Origin: Eudorina sp. 2006-703-Eu-15
Lineage: Eukaryota > Chlorophyta > Chlorophyceae > Chlamydomonadales > Volvocaceae
Assembly: GCA_003117195.1 (NCBI GenBank)
Contig: BDSI01000100.1
Coordinates: 186,001-250,000, forward strand
DNA: 64,000 bases
Direction: 5' to 3'
The notes beneath the pieces are model-generated. The model searched no databases and was not told the origin of the DNA. It saw only the letters and a program-made list of their open reading frames with translations. This document shows, piece by piece, positions 12,200 through 26,151 of the stretch; positions within the stretch are counted from its first letter, which is position 1; each line of letters begins with the position of its first letter. Both the position numbers and the translations under genes were made by a program.

Positions 12200-15100
12200 A
12201 TGAACACGGCGCTTCTTGATTTTTCAGCAACCGGCTATGAAACACTTGAGAACAATGAGTGTTACGGAGGCTGGCTGCAAGAAGGACCAAATTCTGGCAG
12301 GGCTGGGCGGGGCGTGCAAAGGAATGTGAGCACCTCTGCACTTGACGCAAGGTCTTCCCGAAGGCTTCACTGGTCACAGCAGGAGGAAACCACGCTGGCA
12401 CTTCGTCACTGTCAGTTCGGCAATAGGTACGGGGACTGTTCTTTTGCAACTGCAGGACCATCAACTTCCTCTTCCCAGTCACTTCGTTCTCTCGACAGCC
12501 TGTGAGGCGCACTCTCAAGCACCAAACTCGCTGACTGCATTCAGCGTTTTTTGCTGTGGTTATTTCTTTTCGCCGTGTCGCTGGCCTAGTCGGAGTCTCA
12601 GGCGGGCGACCCGTACAGCTCAACTGCCGTATGGCAGCACCCCCCTGCTGTGCTTATCCCACACCTCCCACTTCACCTACCGGCGCCTGCTTGCAGGTGG
12701 TCAGTGATTGCAAAGTACTTGCCGGGCAGGACAGGTAATTGGAGGCGGTGCTGCCGGGCCGTCACACCGCACCATCCCGCACCCCAACACAACGGCCTGC
12801 CTGCCTACCTGTGTTGGACGCCTAGGACACCAGCTGCCCCGGACGTCAAGCTGGGCGGTCGAGTTAACACTTGTGTTGCTTCACACGTCATGCTGGCTGT
12901 GTGACTGTGGAGCCGTGGATGCCCGAGTGAAGTCGTTGTGGGGGTGACATGTGACGCCCACGCAGCCAGCCGGGGGTCCGCTGTAACATCCTCAATAATA
13001 GGCAGCCGCCCGCATGCGCGTGCTTGAGCCGGGTGCGGGACCGCGGTGCTGCTGTCACGACTCTGTGGACCCGTCAGGTCATCACGTCGCCGGCTGACCC
13101 CCTTCCCGGTTGCTCCCCGTTCCGTGCCCGTGTGTTCGGGAGCCGCTTTCGGCCGCATGGGACCCTCAGACAACGATATCAAGAACCTGTAAGTGGATGA
13201 GCGGGTGCGCGGCTTCGAGTCGGGGTCAGGGACTCGGGTCAGGGACTCGGGTCAGGGACTCGGGGTCAGGCACGGGATCGGGACGGGGCTGCAGAACTGA
13301 GAGCTGCTGGTGAGCGGGTTCAGGGCCCCAGCAGAGGGGCAGATTAAGAAGGAAAGATACATCAAACCCAGCAACCGAGGGGTTTCGGAGAGCTCCAAGG
13401 AGGTCGTCGGAGATGGCAGCGCACGGGTGGCGTCCCCCCCGTGTCCCGGTGGGAAGGGGGCAGTGGCTTCCGCTGGCGTGCCGCTGGATAGCGGGGCAGA
13501 GCGGGGGACGGGACCGAGGGGGGCAGGGCGGGAAAGGGGCGCTCGGTCAGGGTGCAAGTTTCGGATGGGGCCGTTGGGTACGAATCCCGGTGTTGTGTAT
13601 GTCGGTTTTTGCGGATCCATGAAGGCGCGAGACACCTCGTGTGCCCGAGGCCGTCTTTGATGCGAGGTTGCGACATGTCCGTGCCCGTGTCCGTATCGTG
13701 CGAAGCGACGAACCCTATGCCGCAGTATGCAAGGAAGTGAAGAGTTCCCGCCCGCATTCCCGTGACGCATCCCATCCCTGCCGCAGCTGGCACAGCACCC
13801 TGCGCGCCAAGACCTGCCGGCGCAGCTCGCTCCTCTTCTGCTACGTCCAGCTGGTGCGGGACTGCCCGGACGATGCGGCGGCGCGGAGGGCCGCGTACGA
13901 TAGGGCGCTCCAGATGCTGCACAACGGCAACGGCGCCGCGCAGGGCCCGGGCAGCGGGGGCAGCGGCAGTGCCGGCGCGTCGCCGCGGCTGGCACCCTAC
14001 CGGCGCGGCAGCGTGCCGGGCTCCTCAGGCCTGTTATCACCTGGGCCGTCGCCGCTCCGAGGTACGGCATGGCCTAGGGACTGCTGGGATGACTGGTGCT
14101 TGCAGGTCCTGGCAGCGCCGGCGCAGTACACCCCAAACCCCCGCGCATAGAAGCGTCCCCCTGTACACCGAGTTGCAGCTGCTCCAGTCAGCGTCAAAAT
14201 CGTTTTTTATCCTACAGGCGAGGCACGCACCGAAGCTCAAGGCGGACCTCAACCCTCCGTCCTGAGATCTAGGATGCCCTGCAGATGGACTCAGCGGGGT
14301 GCGCCCGGCTTGCTGACCTTTAGCGGTTTGCTGGTGTTGCGCGTGACGCCGCCGCCGCCGCCGCCGCCGCAAACCCGTCGCCGCCCGCGCGCCTCCACTG
14401 GAAGCCCCCAAGCCAACCACCTCCTGACCCCCGACCCGCCTGCCTTGCCGCCCGCAACGCAGTCTCCTGCAACGGTGTCGCCGGGCTGGCGCTGGAGCCC
14501 GGTCTCTACCAGGTGCGTCCCATGGGTCGCAGCAGGGAGCGGCGCCGGGACCGGGGGCGAGGCGCCGTCGGGGTTTGGTTGCCTGATTGCTGCGGTGGCG
14601 TCTAAGGCTGATGGCTGTGGCACTGACCCATGGGTGGGTGTTCTCCTTCCGCAGCCGACCTTTGAAAGTTCGGGGCAGCAAGCCGTGGGCGTCGTCGACT
14701 CGCCCGGCAGCGCAGCCGCCGGCGGCATCATGGGCGGCGTGCCGGTGGCGGCGGCGTCCGCGGGCGGCGGAACGGGCTGGTTCCGTTCGGAAGCTGCGAT
14801 GGCGCCGGGGCCCATGTTCGGAGGCCCCAACGGCTCAGGGTTGGTGTCGCCGACGGGGTCCCAGCCGCAAGGCTTTTTTAGCCAGCAGCAGCAGCACCAG
14901 CAGCTCCAGGGGATGTATGCAACGGGTTTGGAAGTGCAGGAGCATTACGACCGGTACAGGAGACTGGAGGGGCAGCAGCAGCAACAACAACTGCAGCAGC
15001 AAAACCAGTTGCAACAGCAACACCAGCAGCAACTGCAACAGCAGCAGCAACTGCAACAGCAGCAGCAATTGCAACAGCAGCAGCAACTGCACCACCACCA

Positions 15101-15263
15101 GCAGCTGCAGATGCAGCAGGAGCTACAGCTGCAGCAGCAGATGCAGCTGCAGGGTCCGCAACCTCTCATGAGACCGCAGCAGCAGATAGTGCGACAAAAC
15201 TCACTGCAGTCCCTTCAGCATCTACATGACATGCGGTTGCAGCAGCAGCAACAACAACACCAG

Positions 15264-15295
<32 letters not shown>

Positions 15296-17627
15296 ACAGC
15301 AACACCAACTGCAGCAACTGCAGCAACTGCAGCAACAACAACTGCAGCAGCAACAACAGCCACACCAGCAGTTGCCGCATACGCAAAGAGATCTGGGTTA
15401 CGGTCAGGACTTGGGCCCTATGGCGGCGCGCGTCGCATCGCTGGCTGCCGGAACGCCGGAGTCCTGCCGTACGAACCGGCCACCGCCGCCTGACAGCGGC
15501 GGTGGCGGCTTCAGCGGCCGCGGTGCTAGCGAGCATGGTCTGGGCGTCGCCAGCGGCGGCGGCTTACAACACCCGAACCATGGTTTCGGGGCCAGTGCGT
15601 CTGGGGACGGGGGAGGGGGTGGTTTCGGGGCGCCCGTGTTCGCAAGCAGGGACGCCGCGTCTTTTGGACTGGGTGGCAACGGGAGGCAGCCACCGCAGCA
15701 GCAGGAGCAGCGGCCGCTGGCCGCGCGACAGGGATGCTACAGCCTCCTTGACGGGGGACCAGGCTTGCGCTCTAGTCAGCTGCAGCCACAGCAGCAACAG
15801 CAACAGCAGCAGCAGCTACAGCAGCCGCCACAGCAGCAGCATCTCGCGGTGTCGGTGTTCGAGTACATCCAACCGCTGCAGCCGCCGCAATATCACCTGT
15901 TCCCGCCTGCCGGCCGGCGGTCGACCACTGGCATACCCACCGTGACAGCCAGCTCACTTGGGGAGCCGCTGCTGCCGTCGTCCGCCTCTCTACCACCCAC
16001 GTCGTTGTCGTTGCCGCCGTCGCCCGTCGGCGGCGGCTCGCACGGGCTCTTCCAGATCGCGGTGGCGGCGCCGACGCAGGCGTCCTCGAACTTCCATCCG
16101 CCGCCGCCGCCACGGCTGCGGTACACCTCAGCCCCGGGTATGGGCCCGCCGCCGCCGCCGCCGCCGCCGCAGCAGCAGCAGCCGCACCGATTCTCCAGCA
16201 CCAACATGGGGCCCGCGGCCGCAGTTTGCGGCGGTGACGGCGTGGACACAGCCGTGTTTGGTTGCGGCGGCGGCGGCGGCGGCGGTGGCGGCGCCGCCGC
16301 TGCCGCCTGTGCAACGGCGGGCGTTGAGGCGTCGACGTCGGTCGCGCCGGCGGGCGTGCTGTCGACGGCGGATTCCCTGGACCTGACCATGTGCGATTTG
16401 GCATCGCTGGCCGCCGCGCGCCAGAGTAACATCAACGCCAGCTCCAACGCCAACGCGCAAGCCTTTGACACAAGTGCCAGCATCACCATGAGCATCAGCG
16501 CCGCCGTGGCGGAGCCCGCGACGGCGGTGGCGGTGGCGGCGCCGCCGCCGCCGCCGCCGCCGTCCTTGCAGCCATCGAAGGCGCAAGACCCATCCGATGG
16601 CGGGTACTTCTCATTAGAAGCGGCTTCGCTGCCACGAACGACCTCGACGCCCTCAGGGTCGCTGCTGTTTGTGCGATCAGCATCGGCGGCGGTGGGTCCG
16701 GCGGCCGGGTGCGGCGATAGCAGCGGCTTCGGCGGCAGCGGCGGCGCCGCCGGCGTCCCGCGGGGCCTGTCCTCAATGTTCAGAGGTTTGTCTGGCACGG
16801 CGGCACTGTCGCAGCCGCTACAGCCACCATCTCAGCAGCTGCAGCTGGAGCAGCAGCACCCACAGGTGGGGCCAGGGAGGGTTCAATCGGGTAAGGCGCC
16901 GGGGACGGATCTGGGTCTGGGACAGGCACAGGAGCGGGGGCAGCAGTACCCGCAAGCCCTCCATCAGTCGTTGATGGCACCCGCGCCGCAACAGCAGTCG
17001 CAGCCGCCTCAACAGCAGTCGCAGCCGCCTCAACAGCAGTCGCAGCCGCCTCAACAGCAGCAGCAGCCTCAACAGCAGCAGCAGCCTCAACAGCAGCAGC
17101 TGCCTCAACAGCAGTCGCAGCCGCCTCAACAGCCGCCGCAGCCGCATCTTCGGGTCCACAGCCTGATGGATCGGCTGGAGATGGCGGGGTGCGCAAAAGC
17201 CATCATGCAGCGCGAAATGGCACCCGGCCCGCGGGTCGAGGAGCGACCCGCAGGTCACTCCGCTTCAGCAGGGCCGCCAGCGCCGGGCACGCTGTACGGC
17301 TACAGCCACGGCGGTGGCGGCGGTGGCGTATCAGCTGAGACCACGACATCTGGGAGCAGTAGCGGCGGTTGCAGCGCTGTCGCCGGGCCCCGGGCTGACA
17401 GCGGGAGCAGAAGCAGCGGCAGCGTGGCGGCCGCCGCCGCGGCCGCCGCCGCCGCCACGGGCACCGTGCAGGGCCTGGCTGCAGGACTGCGCCGGTTGGT
17501 TGCGGGCATCGGCGGCGGCGGCGGCGGCGGCGCAACCGCCTCCGCCTCCGCTGTCGCGACGGACGCAGCGGTGACTCTCGGACTCGGCGACGACGACATC
17601 GCGGCTCTACTCGGTGACAGGAGTTAG
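12200..17627 (+). CDS. Large polyglutamine/polyalanine/polyproline protein
   Basis: A phase-consistent model is 12200-12426 (ATG after an AT-rich leader; donor GTACGG), 13787-14061 (acceptor CCGCAG) and 14218-17627 (acceptor TTTTTTATCCTACAG), about 1300 residues. The last exon is the secure part. Exon 2 contains a compact, probably folded segment around WHSTLRAKTCRRSSLLFCYV and LVRDCPDDAAARRAAYDRAL. The big exon has CAG/CAA-coded Gln tracts (14883-15365, 15780-15840, 16980-17140), poly-Pro and poly-Gly/Ala blocks, a helical stretch near the end (SLMDRLEMAGCAKAIMQREM) and the C-terminus LGLGDDDIAALLGDRS. The composition is like that of volvocine transcriptional regulators, but I see no DNA-binding domain. 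Alternative: an intron at 14513-14654 (GTGCGT...CCGCAG) with a preceding exon 14324-14512 in another frame. Exon 1 rests on phase fit and a plausible start only. Confidence 0.6.
14883..15365 (+). repeat. CAG/CAA glutamine-codon repeat tracts
   Basis: Interrupted runs of CAG and CAA encode Gln blocks separated by Leu, His or Met. Mixed codons keep the DNA repeat impure, which normally limits slippage. A related in-frame 18-bp repeat coding for QSQPPQ lies at 16990-17125. Confidence 0.85.
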
Positions 17628-20600
17628 AGGCAGCGGCGGCGGCGCCTGCGCCGGCCGCGCGGGGGTTATTCAAGTCTGCTTTGGTAGTTGGATTGGCCGT
17701 ACGGCAGCCAGGTGGCGAATTATGGCCTTAAGGGAAGAGGATCAGGTGCGCGCGCTGGGGTTCAGACCATCTTTCAGACCGTGGCCCGAAACTATTCATT
17801 GACTACTAGCTTCAGTGCAGTCCCGCTCCACGGGTACAAGGGACAAGGGGTCCCCGTGGGGCGGACCGACCCGTGGGGCGGACCGACCCGTGGGGCGGGT
17901 CTTCACGGAAAAGGGAATGCGTACGCGTACCAAGCGCGACGGGGGGTCGCACTCGGATTCAAGGCTCTCTGGCCAAGGTGCGGGGCTCAGGTGCGGGGCT
18001 ACGCCGCTGCGCCGCGGGGTGACGCAGCGCTGCGCCACCGAAGGTGAAAACCAAAGCGGAGTGGGGTCCCTACGGTACGGCATTGGGCAAACCTGAACCT
18101 CACGAGGAAGGTGGGCGCAGCGAGGAATTCGTGCGTGTGTGTGTGTGTGTGTGTGTTATCATGCAGGCAGGTCAGGAGTGCGTGACATGCAACGGGCGTA
18201 ACGGAGCCGGGGAAATGCCCGTGCGTGCCTGTGCATGTGTGCGTGTGTGGGCGTGTGTGAGTGTGCGTGCGTGTGTGTCTTTAGATAAGAGACCCGCCCG
18301 TGTGTGTTCAGTGAGGGAACCCGCACGGCCGCGGTTGTTTGATGAAAAGCCCACCCACCCATAACCGCGTGTGTGTACTCTGTTAGGGGCGAGCAGCCGG
18401 TGGCGAGTATGCGTGCCTGCATGGTGTGCTGTTCGGCAGGCAAGGCGGGAGTGCGTGACATGCACGAGGCGTACCCGAGCGCTGAAAATGCCTGCATGCC
18501 ACACATCTCTGGCCCCGTCCCAGCCCGCACTGCTGTGCATGCGGCGCGGGTCTCCTCCGGCGCCCGCACCCCTGCCGCAGCCGTGCGGGGTCGCGGTGTT
18601 GTTTTGGAGGGGACGCCGAGCCCGACCAGGCCGCCACGCATGGCTTCGTCGTGCCTGCGGCGGGTCGCGCCCTACCACCGCGCAAGCTGACCGGCGCCAC
18701 AGCGTGACCGTGTGCTTGCTCCACACGCGCACGCAAGCGTTGACCTAGGGAGTGTTCTTCCCTCTTGGACCTGCCCCTGAATGAACATCGGAAGGAACCG
18801 GAACCTTGGGGGGCCGCAGGCGCCCTCGTGTCCTGCAGGCACCCGCGCGGTGCGGTTGCACCTTCCGCGGCCCCCCCACCCTGGAGGGTGAGGGAGTAAG
18901 AGGCGCCGGGGTGTGGGGGTCATGAGGTGTTGGACGTGCACCACCTCCGCCCCGCAAGTTGGTCAATGGCTGCAGTAACAGCAGCAGCAGCAGCAGCTGT
19001 GGGGCGATTCCGAAGCCGGCGGCGGGGCACTTGGATGATGCGGAATAGGCGGGCGGGGGAGACGGAGGAGGAGGAGAAGCGGGAGGAGGAGAGGGAGGAG
19101 GAGGCGAAATGGGGTATTTCCCGGATTGAGCGTGCTGGCGTGCGCGCGTGCGTGGGGTGCGGGGATCAGGGTGCGAGGCAAAGCAGAAGCGAAGGACGGG
19201 CCTATCGTGACGGGGCCCGGTGGCAAGGTCTGAACCATATCAGGCGACCCGAGCCATGGTCTGACTTGTATCGAGGCGGCGGGTGAAGGAGCATGCGCAC
19301 AAAGTCGCGGATAATTTGGTTTTGGTTTTGGCGGGTTAGAGCGGGATTGTCCTCTGCAGTACGTATTCGGTTTGCGCAGCGGTCGGTCCGGTGTGTCGCA
19401 TCAATTTCGGTATTTTGTTACTCGGTGGCAAGGCAAGGCAAAGCGCCATGCCTTATGTAAAGAGGGGACTTGGTGAGTAATTGATTCGGTGGCGCGCACG
19501 CGGCGGCGCGCACCAACGGCCATAGTAGTGGTGGCGGGCTGTACGGTGAGGCTGGTTGGCATGCGGCCCCCGAGCTTGGTGCACGGCAGGCGGAACCCGG
19601 CCGAAGCTGTTTCACGGGGCAGGGCCGGCGCCTGCCCCTGGAGCCACGTGCGCTTCTCCATCTCTGGGATGTACGGATATTGTTTTGGCGCGGTCTCGGT
19701 TGGCGGCGTTCGCGCCTCTTCCCCTCTTGAGCCGGTCACTGGCGGGGGTGGTGTGACCGTCGCTTGCTTGCGCGGGCGGTTGGCTGGTGCCGCGGCCCGG
19801 TGTGACCCGTGCATCGGGGCTGTACGGCATCCTGGTCGGCCTGAGGTGTCATGCGTGGGGTCTCACCCGCTGTATCTTTGTCCGTGTGAGCACGCGCGGG
19901 GTGTAGCGGGAGGGGTCGTTGGTCGTTGGTCGGGGCGGGCGGGCGGGGTTGAACGTTGAAGAGAGCAGCGAGGTGCAAGCATCTGACGGCGCACGCGCAC
20001 GGCACGGCACGAGTATGGTGGCGGCGGCGACACGTTGCGTCCGCGGCCGCCCTCGCCGACCTGACTGACTGAATGCCGCCGAGATCGGGTTCGAGGTCCG
20101 AGGTCAGTGACGGGTCGCGTAAACGTACGTGATGGGACTGCACGGGTTCGGAGACGCCGGGTGGGGTCACCGGGTGGGTAGTCCCGGATGCAGGACTCCC
20201 AACGGCACCAAGATACAAGAACCCGAACGTGGGGGCTGCTGGCGGCAACCGGTGCTGATGAATGGGAATAACTGAGGGTGCATCAGTGCATGTCAGCGCA
20301 TGTGGGTGCAGGTGGAGCAAGCCATGCGTTCACCGACCGGAGACGCGGAGAGAGGCACGAGCTGGCTTGCGGGGATGTGGCGGCGGCCGCAGACTGAGGA
20401 TGGCTCGGCGGGGGGGGGCCGCGTTGTGAAGGGTCGGCTGTTCGATGCAATGGCTGTCTTGACTCGACACGTCGATCCCATCTCGGGTTGATGACCCATG
20501 GGTCTATGGGACCCTCCAGCGAGGTTCAGTCGGATCCGACCGAACCCGACAGGTCTCAGCCCGGGGCAGGTCGCTGCGGAGCCGCGTCTTGCTCTGACCT

Positions 20601-23014
20601 GGGCCATGTCGTACGTACGTCACGCGCGATGGCCACGGGGTTGCCCCTGGGGCCCCGTCGTCCCACGGATCGGAACGCGGCTGCGATGGCGGCGGTCGGA
20701 CGGGGCGGTGCGGGACGCACCGAGGGGCGGGGAGACAGTCGGTGCGGGCCCGAGCCGTCGGTGGCAACAGCGGCCGGACACTCCCTGGCGGCGGGTCCGC
20801 GCAGCCATGGGTGGAGCTGGGCCCCGGCCCCGGCCCCGGCCCCGGCCCCGACCCCTGCCCCGGTCTCCCCGGCCCCCCCGGCCCCTGTCCGGACTGCCGG
20901 TCGGTGTTGCCCCGGGGGGCTGTGGGACTGTGGGGCGGAATGACGCTCCCTCGTCCGGCACCGGTGCCTCGAGCCGGTGACTCGGTGCGCGTCTGGGCTG
21001 CGAAGACTGATTTTCGCGTGGGGCAGTCTCAACGAACGACAACTATCTGTACATGGCATGTGTGGGGGTGCGTGGTCCGTGGCCCTCGTTCGGAGCGTAG
21101 TCCGCGTGTGGCGGCTGAGAGCAGCTCGTGCCGCTATGAAAACAGGCTGTCAAGGTTATTGATTTGTGGCTTGGCGGCGGATATCATTAATGTCTGTATG
21201 AACTCGCGTGTCCTTGATGACATGGGTCGAAGTAGGAGTACGTTGAGAGTTCCGAACCTTTGCCATGCTGCGCGAGCTGTCAGAAGGGGAGGCATCAATG
21301 GAGTTGTTGTTTGACGATGTGGCCATTGGCTAGAATTGTCATTGAGCGCGCAAGCAAAAGTCACGCACAGGCAAGACTGGACAGGCGGGAGATACGAACT
21401 TAAAACGAGCCTTTCCGGGGGCGTTGCAGGCTTGAGTGCTGCAGATCCGTTTGTATCCATACCTCTGGTGCAAGAATTGCGGATGAGACATCAGCAGGTG
21501 TTGGTTGATCACGGGAGACCAATAGCTACAGCTTTCGCGGCCAACACACAATGCGCGGGAAACGCGATGAAGGCGAAACCTGCAAAGCACATTTCTTATC
21601 TCTCCGACTCATACATTCAAACCTTTTTTTTCTATTTATCTAATATTAATGCAACCAACACGGAGCTTTCATAAGTTACACTGCGGCCCGGCTGTGCTTA
21701 AACTGGTCGTCGCGACAAGGAAAAGGTAAGACCGTATACAATTCAAGTCAGTTTATTGAATCGTTAGTTTTGCGCATGGTGTCACGGTACACATGTATCC
21801 GCCCGCCAGTGGAGGAAGTAACCATCTATGGCTTCATTCTCCAAAATAATAAGTCAAAGCAAATCGTGTGGATTAAGGTCGCACGAGTAATGCGTGCTCA
21901 TATCGGCCAGGTGTGAGGTCATTCGGGAGTCGACGGCGGGCGGACACGCTGTACATTTGCACAAAGTCGCTATCAATGGTTTAAGACTCAAAATTTTGCG
22001 CAAGGGATGTTGGGTTGAGTCTTACGAGGTCCGCCACCAGTGCACAGCGCACCGGGTGCCCTTCTATATCTTCGACAAAGCTCAAAGAGTTTGTGCACAT
22101 AGGCGTGATGCGCTTGACGGGCAATTATATGTGATAGGTGTTAGTACACTGTATGCAAACATTTTATTTATGGAAGGAAACTCTGACTGCCATCATCATT
22201 CTGCATGGCGGGTGACTGAATAATCACAAGCATAATTCCAGTGGGTGAGTATCGTTCAGCGTAGTTCATTATCCTATAACTTGTTGAATAGAATAGTTCT
22301 AATTATACAATATTGTAATACTATCCTTGACGGAAGCTCAGGTGTTGATACCGTTGCTCGTGACCAGCTCGCGGACAGCTTTACGAACGTCGATACCTTC
22401 GTTGCCGGAGTTGCTTACATAAAACACAGGCACGGTGCTAGCTCACCCGCTAATAGGCGGGACGTTTTTGGCGCTTCAACTCCCTGACCTAGCCTGCATG
22501 TTGTCACCGTAGGTGCTGGACGCGTCGCCGTAGCGTTCACGCAACTCAATTGGACTGTGTTGAATATTTGTTGGGGCGACGGGTGTCTGTCCGGCCGTTG
22601 TCAATTAGCCGCTTGCGGCGCCGCGTTCCTTCGCGGACAAGACAGTACGAAGAATCCTCTGTCGCCACGGTGCCGGCTGTGTGGCTTCCTGTCGAAGTGG
22701 TAATGCCTGTTGTTCAGCAGCCTACGGCGGCGGCCTTGTCGTCCCCGGAATTCATCATTTTGGCGAGGCCGCAACAACTCGCGTGACGCATCGGACATCC
22801 GAAGTGGGTCGCCTCCACAGCCATCGCCACCGCTCCGACGGGCCACCGCACAGAAACCATTCCTCTACCCTCCAAACGAGCAGCCGTCGACGGCGGCGCA
22901 GCCGACTGACGCACACGCCGGCGCCGGAGGCGCACTTGCCTTGGTCCGGTCCGCGCGCTCAGCTCCCCTCCCTGGCCTCATACCGGCAACTCTCGCAACT
23001 CGCGGGCGGCAGTC
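17628..23014. other. Repeat-rich intergenic region, no convincing gene
   Basis: Holds a 17-bp tandem repeat (17850-17895), GT tracts (18132-18155, 18225-18280), two copies of repeat R3 (about 18163-18190 and 18410-18520), a purine-rich run (19060-19110) and a GGCCCC array (20822-20852). From about 21160 to 22560 it becomes AT-rich and has no supported gene. Coding-like frames at 22550-23010 could be 5' exons of the next gene but are not resolvable by eye. Confidence 0.5.
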
Positions 23015-23130
23015 ATGGGCTGTGAAGCGGACGTCGATACGGGCGGCGGCTTCAACGCTGCGGATAAAGCTGCCGTGGTGGTGGTGCCGATGGGCAAGCC
23101 CCTCCCGGCCAACGCCGACGCCAGCCGCGC

Positions 23131-23163
<33 letters not shown>

Positions 23164-25093
23164 TGCCATCGCTGAGGACGACTGCACGGCGGCGCCGCCG
23201 GCCGATTTGCGCAGCCCTCACGTCGCCTGTTGCTCCGTTACCACCGCCGTCGCTGTCGCCGCTCCGAAGCCGGCCGAGAGCACCAGCAGCAGCATCGGCA
23301 GCAACAGCGACTGCGAGGGCGACTGTACGGAGGTCTCCCAGGATACGAACCACGCGTGCCGCTTCCGCCGCAGCCTACCCCTGCCGCCACCGCCGCTGTA
23401 CGGTTACGAGTACGACTATGACTACGGATACGGCGAATACCCAGACGTGGCCTACTTGTATGCTCCATGGCACCTGCATGACGTGGCCCCGCCATGCAGT
23501 GCTGGGGCGTATGCGCCGCCGCCGCCGCTGCGGCCGCCGAGACCTCCGGCCGTGCTCCGCCACTCCAGTCCATCAGCTCTCTGGGGCCCGTGGGGTTACT
23601 GCGGCGGCGCCGCCGGCACTTCATCTTCCCCGGGCAGCCGCGACCACAGCTATGACGGCACGCACACACTGAGCGGCGGCGGCGGCGGCGGCGGCGGGGA
23701 CGGGGGCCAGTTGCTGCACACTTCGCTACCGCCGGCCATGCACTCCCTGCCATCATGCCGCTACGTGCCGTACGGTCGCCCGCTGGCGGCCATGTCGTAC
23801 CTCGGCGGCGCAAACTGCACGACATGCCCACCTGGAAGCGCCGCCGCCGCTGCCGCCGTCGCCGCCGCACGGTGGTCTCGTTCCGGCAGCTATGGAATGC
23901 CGATGCCCATGCCGCCGCCGCCACCGGTGCCCTGGCTGCCGAGCCATGCCGTACAGTTTCCGTCACCGCCGCCGGCGGCCCTGTCAACGCAGCAACCTTT
24001 CTTCCGGAGCAGCGCCCCAGCAACCACCTATTCGGGTGCAGCGGGGCGGCCCGGAGTCGCCGCCGCCGCGGCCGCCACCGTCAGCGACGGCGACGCCGCG
24101 GCCTTCACCGCCGCCGCCGCCGCGACCGGTCCTCAAAGTCAGCACCCCGCGAGCGGCGGCAGCGGCTGCGCTGGCGGCGCTCCGAAGCTGGCCGGATGCA
24201 GCTCTGGAGGGGCGCCGCATATTCTTTCCGGCCGGCCTGGCGGCAGCCTGTCGCAAGCATTGCCTGCCATGCCGTACGGGTACGGCGGTCTCCGCCGTTG
24301 CCACAGCATCGCCGGCCGTTGTGGGGGCAGCGGGCCTGGCTGCGCTTGCAGCACGTGCGGCAGCTGCGTCGACGTCGCCAGTGGCGGCGGCGGCGGCGTC
24401 GCGGCGTCACGCCCCCGGGTGTCTGCAGCGCCCGTGCCGGGAGACGAGGAGGCGGCGGCGGCGGGGGACGCTTCCCCTCCGACGCAAAATGGGCCCGGCG
24501 GAGCCGCCGCCGGGCTTCATACGCCGCTGGCGCCCTCTGAATTGCCCGGGGGACCTGTACGGCACTCGTACGTAGATCCGTCGGGCGGTGTTTCGGTCCC
24601 GTACCATCGTCAGGTGTTCTGCGGTCCAACTCGCGGAGATGCTCCGCCGCCGCCGCCGCCGCCGCCGCGGGTGCACTACCCGGCGCTGCGCCCGGGGTTG
24701 CTCGCTCCCCCTTGGTCGACCCACGGTGGTTCGTACGACGGTCAGCACGAGTACGACTTTGGTCACGGGCATATGTACGGCTACGAGATGCAACCAAGTC
24801 AAGACCAAGCGATCCCACCCGTCATGGCGGCAGCTCCGGCCGCGGAGTTCAGCGGCGGCGCGGCACGGAACGCTGCTGCTTCGCCCCGGAGCAGTGGCGC
24901 CGCTGCAGCCGGCGGCGCGCCCCCGCGGCCCTCGCCCGTGCAGGCCCGACTCCCGTGCTTTGAGCATGTGGCCTGGCCGCGCTACCCCATGACCCCCCCG
25001 GCGTTCGCCAGGGCGCTCGTACATCGTCACGTGCCGCACAGTGCGCCCCCGATGCAGCCGTGTGGCGGGCCGTGGTTGACTCACGAGCCTTGA
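23015..25093 (+). CDS. Gly/Ala/Pro/Tyr-rich protein of unknown function
   Basis: A single open exon of 692 codons starts at the ATG in CAGTCATGGGC and ends at TGA. After an N-terminal poly-Ala run come a Tyr-Asp-Gly motif (YGYEYDYDYGYGEY, about residues 128-142), several poly-Pro, poly-Gly and poly-Ala blocks, a Cys cluster (CACSTCGSCVD, about residue 450) and a second Tyr/His/Gly block (YDGQHEYDFGHGHMYGYEM, about residue 590). There is no signal peptide or membrane span. The Tyr-Gly segments and low complexity suggest an intrinsically disordered, possibly condensate-forming or RNA-associated protein; this is inference. The true start may lie upstream, since coding-like sequence in other frames precedes it. 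Confidence 0.6.
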
Positions 25094-26151
25094 GCAGCCG
25101 CCGCCCCGGGCAAGTACGGCCCTCTGACGAGGATAGTGAGGAGGAGGGACAGGAGGAGGGAGGGAAGCAGGCAGGGAGGTGGGAGGAAGAAAGACGGAAT
25201 GGGGGATGAAAGGCGGAGGGAGGGAGGGAGGGAGGGAGGGAGGGAGGGAAAGGCGGGATGAGGAAGGTCGGCCAGGCAGCAGCTGGTCTTCCGTGTGCTT
25301 CCGCCCTTGCCCCTTTCCGGGTTTCCATCCACATCCACACCCACGAGCAACACATGGGGTTGTGGAAGGAGGGCCGCCGGGGCGGGTTGCAGAAGGGCAC
25401 GCGGGTTCTTCGTTGGGGGCTAGGGGTGCGGACACCCGGGGATTGCGGCGGTCGGTGGGAGCGGTGCAGCAGCAGCAGCAGCACAGCAGCACGCGCATCC
25501 GGCGTCGCGCATATATGTGATGCGGATGATGCGGCGGTGGATTGACCCGAGGGTTCCTCTCAAGCGTTTCGGGGGTCGTGGGTTGATCAGAACACGAATC
25601 ACCATGCACAAAGGACAAGCACTGGAATGACGTGAAGCGGAAAACTTATTCCACGGGTCTCTGAAACCCGTGTCGGGGGAGTCAGCGGGGGGTTATGGGT
25701 ATAGGCCAGACGACGGCCCCGGGCGGACACGACCGTGCTTTGCCGTGCAACACGTGCATCACAGCCCGCGTACGACCGTCTGCCTGTGTGAGTGTCTTGG
25801 GAATATGGTCTGGTGTCTTGGACGGGGGCGGAGGGCCGATGGACGGCCTCGAGGGCACTGCCACAATTGTGCGTGCCCTTGCGCCGGCGCCGCGGAGTTG
25901 TGTTGCGTGTCATGTCTTCCCCCCCGTCTGCGTCCGTGTGTGCCAGGGGGCGAGGGAGGGAGGGACGGAGGGAGGGACGGAGGGAGGGAGGAAGCGAGCC
26001 CGTCACAAATCAAGCCAGGGGCTCAATGAGTGAGCGTGAACATGAGGATGAGGATGAGCGTGAGGATGAGGATGAGGAAACTGAGCCGCGCGCTGGGGGT
26101 GGTGGGGGGTGGGGGAATGGGGGGAGTTGAAATTCTGTGTGTCTGCGTGAC

